A stretch of 17,491 bases of DNA, from NCBI GenBank assembly GCA_900551675.1, contig URXH01000033.1:1-17491 (forward strand), written 5' to 3'. Position numbers and translations under genes: made by a program. Under the pieces are notes generated by a model. The model worked only from the letters and a program-made list of their open reading frames with translations, was not told the origin of the DNA and did not search any database. This stretch comes from an uncultured bacterium (GTDB lineage Bacteria; Cyanobacteriota; Vampirovibrionia; Gastranaerophilales; Gastranaerophilaceae). Below, piece by piece: positions 1 to 7,959 of the stretch (position 1 is its first letter; each line of letters starts with the position of its first letter).

Positions 1-684
1 CATTCACTTAAAAAACGAGCCGCATTTACTCTTGCAGAGGTCTTAATCACATTAGGAATTATCGGGGTAGTTGCTGCAATGACACTGCCTGCATTGATTG
101 CAAATCATCAAAAAAAGGTTGCATCTACTAAGCTTAAAAAATTTTATTCAACAATGCAGAATGTATTGAATTTTGCAACACTTGATTATGGTGAAATGCG
201 TTACTGGGAATTTCCAACCAAACAAAATGATGGTGCACAGATGTCAAAATTTGCAACTACTTATATTTTTCCATATCTTCAAGGGGTTAAACAATGCAAT
301 ACGACTGAAAATTCGGAATGCTTTTTTTATGCAAACAAGATATTTGATCAAGGCTTACCTGTTTTATATATATTTAATGACGGCAGCTGTTTCGGTATGA
401 ATATAGGCGGCGCTGGCATTGGTATGGGAAATATACATATAATATATGATTATAATTGTATGCAAAATCCAAATAAGTATGGTAAGGATGTATTTGAGTT
501 TTTAATTAATTGGTTAGGTGATAAATACATATTTAAAGGCGGAGGATTCAGCACTAGAAACATGACAACCCGCGAAGAATTACTAAATTTCTGTAAAAAT
601 GCACAGAATACAGCCAGAGGAGAATGCGCTTCTCTAATACAATTTGACAATTGGGAAATAAAAGATGATTATCCTTGGTATTAG
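1..684 (+). CDS. Pseudopilin-like protein with prepilin N-terminus, 5' end outside window
   Basis: The frame is open from base 1, so the gene starts upstream; 227 residues are visible. The first residues read HSLKKRAAFTLAEVLITLGI and continue as a hydrophobic helix: a class III (type IV prepilin) signal with a basic stretch, cleavage expected between Ala8 and Phe9 (Ala instead of the usual Gly at -1), and Glu at +5. Such proteins are processed by a PilD-type peptidase and assembled by type IV pilus or type II secretion machinery. The remainder is a globular domain with several Cys, ending in CASLIQFDNWEIKDDYPWY. The same ending pattern occurs in the pseudopilin at 8390-9145, so the two are paralogues. 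No assembly ATPase or peptidase gene is nearby; many such minor pilins are scattered in Gastranaerophilales genomes (recalled, not checked). The stop overlaps the stop of the convergent gene. The exact role (minor pilin, adhesin or secretion) is unknown. Confidence 0.85.
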   Translation, partial: HSLKKRAAFTLAEVLITLGIIGVVAAMTLPALIANHQKKVASTKLKKFYSTMQNVLNFATLDYGEMRYWEFPTKQNDGAQMSKFATTYIFPYLQGVKQCNTTENSECFFYANKIFDQGLPVLYIFNDGSCFGMNIGGAGIGMGNIHIIYDYNCMQNPNKYGKDVFEFLINWLGDKYIFKGGGFSTRNMTTREELLNFCKNAQNTARGECASLIQFDNWEIKDDYPWY

Positions 685-1352
685 TATAGTACGCCGGAAG
701 CAAGAATTTTTTGAACTTCTTTGTTCATAATTGTGTGGATTTCATCAATTGATTTTGTGCCGTCTATACTTATAAAATTGTATTCCGATTTCATTTTTTC
801 ATACTGTTCAAGGCATTTGTTTTGATAAATTTCAAAGCTTTTGTAAAAATCAGTTGAAAATCCGACATCCCGTCCGCTTTCATAGTAATTTAACCCTGTT
901 GTTCCTATAATTCTTTTTAAAAGTACATCAACAGGCATATCAAGATAAAAAATTAAATCAGGTTCAGGCGCATAGTCATAAAGATTTTTTACCCATTCAA
1001 TATTTTGTCCTCTGACAACATCTCTTGCAAGCGCTGTGTAATAATATCTGTCAAGAAGCACTATAAAACCTGATTTTAGTGCCGGAATAATCTGGTTTTC
1101 CAGTCTGTCGGCAAAGTCTGCTGCGTATAAAAGACTGTATGTAGTTGCATTAAGCAGATTTCTTTCTTTAGCATCATCAATAACTCCAGCAATAAGACGC
1201 GAAGTCTTCCATTCTGAAACTATTACGCCGTATGATTTTGCCTGAATAGATTTTTTGAGAAGTTCCAGCTGTGTGGATTTCCCGGAACCGTCAGTTCCTT
1301 CTATAACAACAAGCAATCCTTCATATCCGTGTTTTGTTTTGAATTGTGCCAT
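681..1352 (-). CDS. Thymidylate kinase-like P-loop protein, copy A
   Basis: A 223-residue protein of normal thymidylate kinase (dTMP + ATP to dTDP + ADP) length. The Walker A motif EGTDGSGKST lies at residues 18-27 and the DR(Y) motif at 101-103, both typical of the Tmk fold. The REPGGT-type motif that normally follows strand 2 in canonical Tmk is replaced by SEWKTS near residue 46. It is the downstream partner of a paralogue with the same motif spacing; the genes overlap by one base (TAATG), which implies translational coupling. A good Shine-Dalgarno (AAAGGAG) lies inside the upstream gene. Its stop overlaps the stop of the convergent pilin gene. It may be a true dTMP kinase or a relative acting on another nucleotide; the sequence does not decide. 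Confidence 0.8.
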   Translation of the reverse strand: MAQFKTKHGYEGLLVVIEGTDGSGKSTQLELLKKSIQAKSYGVIVSEWKTSRLIAGVIDDAKERNLLNATTYSLLYAADFADRLENQIIPALKSGFIVLLDRYYYTALARDVVRGQNIEWVKNLYDYAPEPDLIFYLDMPVDVLLKRIIGTTGLNYYESGRDVGFSTDFYKSFEIYQNKCLEQYEKMKSEYNFISIDGTKSIDEIHTIMNKEVQKILASGVLY

Positions 1353-2026
1353 TATAAACTTACTCCTTTATCTTTCAGAACTTCTTCAAGCATTTTTCTT
1401 ATTGCAACCTGTTTTGAGTGGATTGAATCCATTGCATCAAGCCTTACAAGCCCGAATTCATCTACCATTTTTTGATATTCTCTGATTACTCTCCCCTGAA
1501 AAATCATATAACTTTCATAAGGATCGTTGCTCAGTTTTAAGTCCATACCTGCTTCATAAAATTTCGGTGCGCGGTTTGCACAAATTCTTTCCATTGAATG
1601 TTTCGGATCAATGTCAAAATATATTGCAAGATCAGGTTTTATTGCAAAACTATATACGCTTCTGACCCAGTTTGGATCAACTCCTCTTGCAACATCTCTT
1701 GCAAAAGCAGTATAAGCGTATCTATCGGCAAGTACTATAAATCCGGCTTTTAGCGCAGGATCAATAACCTGTTTAAATCTGTCCGCAAAGTCAACTGCAT
1801 GCAATAACGAAAATGTGCGCGGGGAAAGCATATTTTTTTTCTTTGCAAGTTTGGTTGTCTGGCTGATCAATTCTGATGAATTCCATTCCGTAAAAATTAC
1901 ATCGTGTCCGCTTGATTTCAGCCAGTCCCGCAATAGTGCAAGCTGTGTGGATTTGCCTGAGCCGTCAATCCCTTCGACACAAACAAGCGTTCCTTTATAA
2001 TCATGTTTTTTCGTCAATTTTGACAA
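1352..2026 (-). CDS. Thymidylate kinase-like P-loop protein, copy B
   Basis: A 224-residue Tmk-fold protein: Walker A EGIDGSGKST at residues 18-27, TEWNSS near residue 46 where canonical Tmk has REPGGT, and DRYAYTAFARD from 101. By eye it is strongly similar along its whole length to the gene downstream (681-1352), so the pair is a tandem duplication. The start codon is TTG at 2024-2026, supported by an AGGGG Shine-Dalgarno about 9 nt upstream that lies at the very end of the YhaM-like gene 4 nt away. The three genes therefore read as one minus-strand operon. This copy keeps the more usual ATP-binding, DRY and aromatic positions; either copy could be the housekeeping dTMP kinase. Confidence 0.8.
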   Translation of the reverse strand: MSKLTKKHDYKGTLVCVEGIDGSGKSTQLALLRDWLKSSGHDVIFTEWNSSELISQTTKLAKKKNMLSPRTFSLLHAVDFADRFKQVIDPALKAGFIVLADRYAYTAFARDVARGVDPNWVRSVYSFAIKPDLAIYFDIDPKHSMERICANRAPKFYEAGMDLKLSNDPYESYMIFQGRVIREYQKMVDEFGLVRLDAMDSIHSKQVAIRKMLEEVLKDKGVSL

Positions 2027-2030
2027 AGTT

Positions 2031-2885
2031 CTATACCCCTTTTTTTTCTAAAATGTGAACATTAATTTTTCCGAATTTTGCGGAAAGATTGTCAACCAGA
2101 TGGATAAAATACAATTCAGGTTCAAGATCTTTCCCGTCAAGATCAATAATTGCACCCCAGTCGCTTCTTCCATGGTGTGCGGCAATCATTTTTGCAATCT
2201 CTTTAAAACCGTTCATCATACACAATGAAAAGCCGTACTGAGAATGTGTGAGCCATTCTTTTCTAAAGTTTTCATCGTAATCTATCAGACCTGTTTCTAA
2301 ATCAACGGTGTATTCAAAGATTTTTCCTATGTCGTGTAAAATGCAGGCCGCAAGTATATTATCACGGTTAAAATTGTATTCTGAAAGATCCATGTTAACT
2401 TCTGCATATTTAAGACATTCCAGAATATGAATCATAAGCCCGCCGATATAGTTGTGATGCATAAGCTTTGCTGCCGGCATAACTTTAATTTTGTCTTTGT
2501 GCTCGGTGAAAAATTTAACCAGAAATTGATTTAATTTTTCATTTTGAATTTTGTCAAAATACGAAATCAGCTCTGAGTAAACTTTTTCTCTTTCCTGTTC
2601 ATCTAGTCCCATTTTTGCTTCTTTCACAACAGAAAGAGCTGAAACAAGACAGTTGTTGTATCTTTCGTTGAATGATGCCGAGACAATTCTCACTATATTT
2701 CCTGTTCTGAAGACTTTGCTGTCAAAACGATTAAGTGTTTCTTCCCAGAGAATACAGTTTAGGGTTGAGCCGTCTTCAAGATTTTTCAGCTGAAGTTTGC
2801 CCATTTTGGTTCCGGCTTTTGTATCGCCTATTGAAAATACTACTATTTCATAATCTGTATCTGTACTGTACATTTTTTTTACCAT
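2031..2885 (-). CDS. YhaM-like OB-fold/HD-domain 3'-5' exoribonuclease
   Basis: 284 residues with the two-domain plan of Bacillus YhaM. Residues about 10-90 look like an OB-fold nucleic-acid binding domain (KLQLKNLEDGSTLNCILWEE). Residues about 120-275 form an HD domain with His143/His144, His153, the HD pair His184-Asp185 (ILHDIGK), His227-His228 (AAHHGRSDWG) and Asp265 (HLVDNLSAK), the metal ligands expected for this phosphohydrolase superfamily. YhaM enzymes trim RNA and single-stranded DNA from the 3' end in the cytoplasm. It heads the minus-strand operon with the two Tmk-like genes. The annotated start (MVKKMYSTD) has no clear Shine-Dalgarno; Met5 (2873) is an alternative. The family assignment comes from motif order and length. 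Confidence 0.8.
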   Translation of the reverse strand: MVKKMYSTDTDYEIVVFSIGDTKAGTKMGKLQLKNLEDGSTLNCILWEETLNRFDSKVFRTGNIVRIVSASFNERYNNCLVSALSVVKEAKMGLDEQEREKVYSELISYFDKIQNEKLNQFLVKFFTEHKDKIKVMPAAKLMHHNYIGGLMIHILECLKYAEVNMDLSEYNFNRDNILAACILHDIGKIFEYTVDLETGLIDYDENFRKEWLTHSQYGFSLCMMNGFKEIAKMIAAHHGRSDWGAIIDLDGKDLEPELYFIHLVDNLSAKFGKINVHILEKKGV

Positions 2886-3063
2886 AGCTTACGATTGTTT
2901 ATATTTCGCCTTTTATTAATAAATATAACTGATTTTTATATTATAGTGCCGGCGGTTTTATATTATTTATGCACTCGGGTAATTTTGTCGCGTTTGACTG
3001 GTTTAAGCATCGCTTATCCCTCGCATCTGTTTAGCTTTATAAACCTTCGTAATTTCCTTTCTA

Positions 3064-4089
3064 CTAATTTCTGTTTCTGTCTATAATCTTGTTGTCGTTT
3101 CCCCAGACAAATGAGGAGCGGATTTCAGCGCCGACTTTTTCAATTAAATGGTCAGCATTTTCTTTTCTTAATTCATTAAATTTTTTGCATCCTGTCTGCA
3201 TTTCATTTAAAAATTCATCAGCAAAAGCTCCGCTTTGAATATCTTTCAATAATTCTTTCATTGCCTTGCGCGATTCTTCTCCGATAACTTTCGGACCGCG
3301 TGTCATATCGCCGTATTCCGCAGTATTTGAAATGGAATAGCGCATATCTGCAAGTCCGCCCTGATTTATTAAATCGACAAGAAGTTTCATTTCGTGAAGG
3401 ACTTCAAAGTATGCCATATAAGGTGAATATCCGGCATCAACAAGAACTTCGAACCCTGCTTTTATCAGTGCAGATACTCCTCCGCAGATTACTGCCTGTT
3501 CGCCGAACAAATCTGTTTCAGTTTCTTCTTTGAAAGTTGTTTCAAGAATACCTGCACGTCCGGCACCGATTGCGGATGCGTAAGATAGTGCAACATCTTT
3601 TGAATCACCTGATGGATCCTGATAAACAGCTATTAGAGACGGAACACCGCGTCCTATCTGGTATTCGCTTCTGACAGTGTGTCCGGGGCCTTTGGGGGCT
3701 ACCATAATTACGTTTACATCTTCAGGTGCAACTATTCTTTTATAGTGAATATTAAATCCGTGAGAAAACATTAAATACTGTCCTTTTCTCATATATGGTT
3801 TAATCTTTTTTTCGTAAACTTCAGCCTGAATTTCATCAGGAATAAGAAGTTGAACAATTTCGGCTGATTTAACTGCATCTTCTATCGCCATTGTTTTGAA
3901 GCCGTAATCTTTTGCTTTGATATCGGATTTTCCGCCTAAACGCAAACCTAAAACAACATCGCATCCGCTGTCTTTTAAATTCATAGATTGTCCGTAACCT
4001 TGCGAGCCAAAACCTATTACTGCTATTTTTTTTGTTTTGATCAAGTCTTGGTTGATATCTTTATCAAGATAAATATGTAATTTACTCAT
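3064..4089 (-). CDS. ilvC: Ketol-acid reductoisomerase (class I)
   Basis: 341 residues, the normal length for class I KARI, which converts acetolactate or aceto-hydroxybutyrate to the dihydroxy acid in valine, isoleucine and leucine synthesis, using Mg2+ and NAD(P)H. Visible: Rossmann motif GFGSQG at 26-31, catalytic-region SHGFN with His110, Mg ligands Asp193 and Glu197 (ETDLFGEQAV), and Glu229/Glu233 (FEVLHE). The cofactor loop reads GLRLGGKSDIKA (48-59), with Asp56 just after the usual phosphate-binding Ser; cofactor preference cannot be read from this alone. The open frame extends 33 codons further upstream, but the start at 4087-4089 is chosen because an AGAGG Shine-Dalgarno precedes it and MSKLHIYLDKD matches the family N-terminus. 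No ilvB, ilvN or ilvD is adjacent. Confidence 0.95.
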   Translation of the reverse strand: MSKLHIYLDKDINQDLIKTKKIAVIGFGSQGYGQSMNLKDSGCDVVLGLRLGGKSDIKAKDYGFKTMAIEDAVKSAEIVQLLIPDEIQAEVYEKKIKPYMRKGQYLMFSHGFNIHYKRIVAPEDVNVIMVAPKGPGHTVRSEYQIGRGVPSLIAVYQDPSGDSKDVALSYASAIGAGRAGILETTFKEETETDLFGEQAVICGGVSALIKAGFEVLVDAGYSPYMAYFEVLHEMKLLVDLINQGGLADMRYSISNTAEYGDMTRGPKVIGEESRKAMKELLKDIQSGAFADEFLNEMQTGCKKFNELRKENADHLIEKVGAEIRSSFVWGNDNKIIDRNRN

Positions 4090-4190
4090 ATCCTGCCTCT
4101 TTTCTCTGTTTAATTCTATCACAAATAAATTTTTTGATTTACAATAAGTTACATAAAGTAAATTATTTAGTTTCACGTGTTTTAACAAAA

Positions 4191-4826
4191 ATGATGATAA
4201 ATTTATTAACTTTTAAAAATCCAATTATCAAATCAGTTTCTTTTCAAGGCGTAAGGGCATTACCGCATGGAACCCGTATTATTTACGGACCTGACAGTTT
4301 TGAAAGGACTTATGATTTTGAGAAATATATATTTAACTATTGCCCGCCTGACGACGCAAAGCGAATTCAGCCTTATAAAGGTCCTTTAAGTATGACATCT
4401 GGTATTTCTACGGAAGATCCTGATCTTGGCGGAGGGTGGCTGAAATCAGATATTAATACTCCTTTGAGTACTACTGGTGTTAGAACTTGTGCTGTTTTAA
4501 ATCTTGTCGATGAAGATACTAATACACATACGCTTTATCATGTATTTCACGGTACTGATTCAAGCAGTATAAAAGAATTTATAACAACAGAATTTCCGCA
4601 TTTTACCCATGTAAATATAGTTGGCGGTAATCAGTATCAAACAGTTCATACTATGAGCAGAATTGTTGATGCTGTTAATGAAGTTAATCCCGATGCAGAA
4701 AAAACATTTTACTATACAGTAACGGATAATCCTGAGCTTGTGGCATACAAAGGTGATATGTATTATATAAAAGGAAAATCAGGAAAGTTATCTTTTGTTC
4801 GCAATAAAGAAAACTACTGGTATTAA
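4191..4826 (+). CDS. Orphan protein with CheD-like deamidase triad spacing
   Basis: 211 residues from ATG 4191; no strong Shine-Dalgarno is visible, and the TTG at 4134 was rejected. I do not recognise a named family. Residues 94-120 contain TTGVRTC, a strand (AVLNLVDED), then THTLYHVFHG. Thr94, Cys100 and His117 sit at -6, 0 and +17. From memory, the catalytic Thr21, Cys27 and His44 of Thermotoga CheD (receptor glutamine deamidase, CNF1-like fold) have the same spacing. Further along, VNIVGG (141-146) followed by a helix-like segment parallels the CheD KIAGG-plus-helix part. The N-terminal 90 residues (SVSFQGVRALPHG, DSFERTYDFEKYIF) have no counterpart I know. No cheC or receptor gene is adjacent. 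Deamidase function is an inference from spacing. It converges with the GNAT gene; both stops lie in TTAA. Confidence 0.7.
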   Translation: MMINLLTFKNPIIKSVSFQGVRALPHGTRIIYGPDSFERTYDFEKYIFNYCPPDDAKRIQPYKGPLSMTSGISTEDPDLGGGWLKSDINTPLSTTGVRTCAVLNLVDEDTNTHTLYHVFHGTDSSSIKEFITTEFPHFTHVNIVGGNQYQTVHTMSRIVDAVNEVNPDAEKTFYYTVTDNPELVAYKGDMYYIKGKSGKLSFVRNKENYWY

Positions 4827-5812
4827 TTTGATGAGAATATACTGTTCTCACCAAATTGGAAAATTTGCAGTACATTTTCAGGCTGTCTGATTTGTTTGTA
4901 AAAATCTTTAACCAGTACGCATTGTGTTTGTATACAGTTTAAATCTCTTTCATGCAGATATTTTTCTAAAATATCTGCATTTTTTGTATATTGCCTGTGT
5001 TTCAAAAAGGCATAGAAGGTTGTTTTTCTTCTTGCAATTTCGGATAATGCGAAATTCAATATTTCGTCATAAGGTATATCATAGGCGTCATTTAATGACA
5101 TATCAATAATAAAATTAAGGTTGTCGCTTGTGGTTATGGAAAGATAAGCAATAATACGGTGATTTGAAGGCTCTTCAAGAACATATCTGTTTTTGTAGAA
5201 GTTTGTCAGACCTGCAAAGACAGGTTCTTTGTATTCATCAGGAATTCTTTCCAGCGATGGTTTATATAAATTGTTTAATTCGTTGTTATAAAGATGAGCT
5301 ACCTGTTTTGCATCGGAATTCTGGCAGTATCTAAAATTTGCTTTAACATCTGTCGCAGGCTTAAAGTTATCAAGTTTCCATAAATTTTCATAACTGCACT
5401 GTCTGAAGCCGCAGCCCTGCATAAAAAGATTAAGCAGTTCATCGTGGCACTGGTCAACAGTAACTATAAATGATGATGCGCCTTTTGCTCCAAGTCTTGC
5501 TATTACAAATTCTACAAGTCTTTTCCCTACATCATACATATTCTGCTGAAAAATAAGCCTTGAAATATTAATTTTATACGGATTTCCTCTTGTGGGAATT
5601 ACCGTAATAAGCCCCAGAATTTCCTTCTGATCCAGTAAAATATATGATGCCGGTAAAAATTTATACTTCAATGGCAGTAAGTTATGCAAAACAAGAAGTG
5701 CATCTTTTGATAAGGCGCGGGAAAATTTTTCCCCGTCCTCATTTGTCAGGTAGGAAATCATTTTTTTTATTTTAGGAGCATCAAAACAATTTAATCTTCT
5801 TATTACTGTCAT
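4823..5812 (-). CDS. Double GNAT-like acetyltransferase-fold protein
   Basis: 329 residues from the ATG at 5810-5812. The N-terminal half looks like a degenerate GNAT fold: a strand-rich ILGLITVIPT segment near 65-74, a VGKRLVEFVIARLG helix near 95-108 in the acetyl-CoA motif A position, and GCGFRQCSYENLWKL near 133-147, the usual last strands. The second half (from about 155) repeats the plan with less clear motifs. The substrate is unknown. The frame also offers an ATG two codons upstream (5816-5818), but a promoter (TTGAAA-N17-TATAAT) ends at 5819 and places transcription start near 5812, so the mRNA is probably leaderless and starts with this ATG. The stop shares TTAA with the convergent CheD-like gene. 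The GNAT call rests on pattern and would need profile comparison. Confidence 0.65.
   Translation of the reverse strand: MTVIRRLNCFDAPKIKKMISYLTNEDGEKFSRALSKDALLVLHNLLPLKYKFLPASYILLDQKEILGLITVIPTRGNPYKINISRLIFQQNMYDVGKRLVEFVIARLGAKGASSFIVTVDQCHDELLNLFMQGCGFRQCSYENLWKLDNFKPATDVKANFRYCQNSDAKQVAHLYNNELNNLYKPSLERIPDEYKEPVFAGLTNFYKNRYVLEEPSNHRIIAYLSITTSDNLNFIIDMSLNDAYDIPYDEILNFALSEIARRKTTFYAFLKHRQYTKNADILEKYLHERDLNCIQTQCVLVKDFYKQIRQPENVLQIFQFGENSIFSSN
4825..4857. terminator. Long hairpin at the shared 3' end of two convergent genes
   Basis: AATTTG-A-TGAGAA and TTCTCA-C-CAAATT pair as a 12-bp stem with one A/C mismatch around a 7-nt loop. It begins at the stop codon of the plus-strand gene and lies in the last codons of the convergent GNAT gene. 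There is no clear T-run on either side, so it may be a 3'-end stabiliser or a weak bidirectional terminator rather than a classic intrinsic terminator. Confidence 0.45.
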
Positions 5813-5818
5813 ATACAT

Positions 5819-5847
5819 ATTATATAATTTATTTTTTATCTTTTCAA
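5819..5847 (-). promoter_or_regulatory. Sigma70-type promoter of the GNAT-like gene
   Basis: On the minus strand TTGAAA (5847-5842) and TATAAT (5824-5819) are separated by 17 nt. Transcription start is expected about 7 nt downstream, at the ATG 5810-5812, which leaves no 5' leader. Confidence 0.65.
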
Positions 5848-5880
5848 GTTTGTGATAAAATTTTTTGTGCGAGGCGAAAT

Positions 5881-6861
5881 ATGAAAACAGCAGTTATTGA
5901 TAATAATAATATTGTTCTAAAGAGCGCTGAAGATATAAAACTTGACGGAAAAAAGGGTGCGGTTGTGAAAGTTTCGGGATGCGGGCTGTGCGGTTCTGAT
6001 ATCGTTAAATTTGTTCATAAAATTGCAAAAGACGGAACTGTTTTAGGACACGAAATTGTCGCCGAAATTGTTGATATAAACTCAGAAACAGAATTTAAAA
6101 AAGGAGATGTAATTGTTACATCTCATCATATTCCCTGCGGAAAGTGCGTCTACTGCAGGCATGGCAATGTTTCCATGTGCAGGCATTTTAAAGAAACTAA
6201 TATTATACCCGGCGGATTTTCTGAATATGTATATTTAAGCGAAGAGCATCTTCAAAATGTAGCGCATTTAAAACCTGAGAATTTGACTAATATTGAAGCA
6301 TCATTTTATGAACCTTTAGGCTGTATTGTCAGAGCGGTCAAACGTGCAAATCTTTTAGACGGTGATAATGTCCTTGTTGTTGGCTTAGGTTCTATTGGAA
6401 TTTTGGCATCTCAGGCATTAAAAGCGTACGGGTATAATGTTACAGGGTGCGATCTTATTGCAGAAAGAATTGAGTTTTTAAAGTCTTTTGGCATAGAAGC
6501 TTTTGATGTTCGTAAATTGATAGATGATTATAAGGCTGATTGTATTTTTATGACTTCAGGTGCTGATAAAGCAATAGATACAGCTTTGAAATATGTTAGA
6601 AACGGCGGAAAAATATTAGTATTTTCAAGCACTCCGCATGATGAAACTTCTTACCCGAATAATGAAATTTATTACAGAGAATTAACGGTTCTGGGCAGCT
6701 ATTCGCCTGCGCCTGCGGATTTAAAAGATTCTCTTGAATTGTTGAAAAGTGGTAAAGTTGTAGTTAAAGGTATTTCGACAGAATACAAATTTGATGATAT
6801 TCAAAAAGCATTTGATGACACAATGTCTAACAAGATAATGAAAGCTTATATAAAAGTATAG
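5881..6861 (+). CDS. Zinc-dependent MDR-family dehydrogenase, first of pair
   Basis: 326 residues of the medium-chain dehydrogenase/reductase superfamily (sorbitol/threonine dehydrogenase-like). Catalytic zinc ligands are visible as Cys37 (CGLCGSD), His57-Glu58 (GHE) and Glu144 (YEPLG). The structural zinc lobe has Cys86, Cys89, Cys92 and Cys100 (CGKCVYC...MC). The Rossmann motif GLGSIG is at 168-173. It should oxidise an alcohol or polyol, or reduce the matching carbonyl, with NAD(P). The start is supported by GAGG about 7 nt upstream. A second MDR gene follows 35 nt downstream on the same strand, so the two are probably co-transcribed. The substrate cannot be told from the sequence; no sugar kinase, transporter or aldolase gene sits beside it. 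Confidence 0.88.
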   Translation: MKTAVIDNNNIVLKSAEDIKLDGKKGAVVKVSGCGLCGSDIVKFVHKIAKDGTVLGHEIVAEIVDINSETEFKKGDVIVTSHHIPCGKCVYCRHGNVSMCRHFKETNIIPGGFSEYVYLSEEHLQNVAHLKPENLTNIEASFYEPLGCIVRAVKRANLLDGDNVLVVGLGSIGILASQALKAYGYNVTGCDLIAERIEFLKSFGIEAFDVRKLIDDYKADCIFMTSGADKAIDTALKYVRNGGKILVFSSTPHDETSYPNNEIYYRELTVLGSYSPAPADLKDSLELLKSGKVVVKGISTEYKFDDIQKAFDDTMSNKIMKAYIKV

Positions 6862-6896
6862 AGTGATGGTTAAGTGAAGGGTGATGCGAAAAAATT

Positions 6897-7940
6897 ATGA
6901 GAGCAATTCAATACTATGGACCGCAGAATATAAAGTTAGAAGAAGTTATGGTAAAGCCGCCTCAGGATGGCGAGGTTGTTGTAAAAGTTATCTCGGCTCT
7001 TACGTGTGGCACTGATGTAAAAACTTACAGGCGCGGACATCCCGTTCTTATAAAATCAATTCCGTCGGGCTTCGGGCATGAGTTTGCAGGAATTGTTGAA
7101 AAAGTTGGAAAAGGTGTTGAAAATGTTAAAGTCGGCGACAGGGTTGTTGCTGCAAATTCTGCTCCCTGCGGTCATTGTTTTTACTGCAGACGAGAAGAGT
7201 ATAATTTATGCGAAAATCTTGATCTGCTAAACGGAGCTTATGCCGAATATATAACTGTCCCTGAACGTATAGTAAAAAAGAATATGCTTATTCTGCCGGA
7301 TAATTTGAGTTTTGATAAGGCAGCTTTTTGTGAACCTTTAGCAAATGTTGTTCATGGCGTTGAAAGAACTGAAATTAAACAGGAGCAGACTGTAGGAATT
7401 ATAGGGATTGGACCTATAGGTCTTATGTTCGCCCGCCTTGCAAAACTTAAAGGTGCAAGAGTAATTGTTGCAGGACGTAATCCGATAAAATTAAAAGCTG
7501 CAGAAGAATTTGCTCATGCTGATGAAATTATTGATTTAACAAGGTATCAAAATCCTGAAAAAATATTCAGAGAATATACAGATGAGCATAAAGGTTTGGA
7601 TGTCGCTGTTGAATGTGTAGGACTGCCTGAAATATGGGAAAGAATATTTTCCTGCGTACGCCCTGGCGGAACAGTACACTTTTTTGGCGGATGTAAATCA
7701 GGTTCTACCGTAACTTTTGATACTACAAAAATGCATTACGGTGATATCAAGTTAATGAGTGTGTTTCACCATACGCCGAAATATTTCAGGATGGCACTTG
7801 ATTATATAGCATCCGGAGATGTTGAAGTGGAGAAGCTTATTACTGATACTCTGCCTCTTGAAAAAGTTGAATGGGCTATGAATCAGCACATTGAAGGTAA
7901 AGCAATAAAATTTCTTATAAAACCATGGATTAATGTATAA
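6897..7940 (+). CDS. Zinc-dependent MDR-family dehydrogenase, second of pair
   Basis: 347 residues with a complete MDR layout: Cys37 (LTCGTD), His61-Glu62 (GHEF) and Glu146 (FCEPLAN) for the catalytic zinc; Cys91, Cys94, Cys97 and Cys105 for the structural zinc; Rossmann GIGPIG at 170-175. Family relatives include threonine, sorbitol and related dehydrogenases. It is more distant from the preceding MDR than a recent duplicate would be, since the zinc lobes share spacing but little other sequence, so the two probably act on different substrates or successive steps. The 35-nt gap holds AAGGGTGA, a Shine-Dalgarno-like sequence placed rather far (about 14 nt) from the ATG. No terminator is visible after the stop. 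Confidence 0.88.
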   Translation: MRAIQYYGPQNIKLEEVMVKPPQDGEVVVKVISALTCGTDVKTYRRGHPVLIKSIPSGFGHEFAGIVEKVGKGVENVKVGDRVVAANSAPCGHCFYCRREEYNLCENLDLLNGAYAEYITVPERIVKKNMLILPDNLSFDKAAFCEPLANVVHGVERTEIKQEQTVGIIGIGPIGLMFARLAKLKGARVIVAGRNPIKLKAAEEFAHADEIIDLTRYQNPEKIFREYTDEHKGLDVAVECVGLPEIWERIFSCVRPGGTVHFFGGCKSGSTVTFDTTKMHYGDIKLMSVFHHTPKYFRMALDYIASGDVEVEKLITDTLPLEKVEWAMNQHIEGKAIKFLIKPWINV

Positions 7941-7959
7941 AAGTCCTAGCATAAATAAC

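Noticed and set aside
2886..3063. Possible RNA gene or small ORF between yhaM-like and ilvC
   Set aside because: Only a short plus-strand ORF with low-complexity hydrophobic content and a weak minus-strand TATAAT without a -35; nothing supportable.
4090..4188. 33-codon N-terminal extension of ilvC
   Set aside because: A Shine-Dalgarno and the family N-terminus both point to the start at 4087-4089.
4134..4190. Upstream TTG start giving the CheD-like protein 19 more residues
   Set aside because: No Shine-Dalgarno, it lies in the AT-rich ilvC upstream region, and the added residues have no family-like character; ATG 4191 is preferred.
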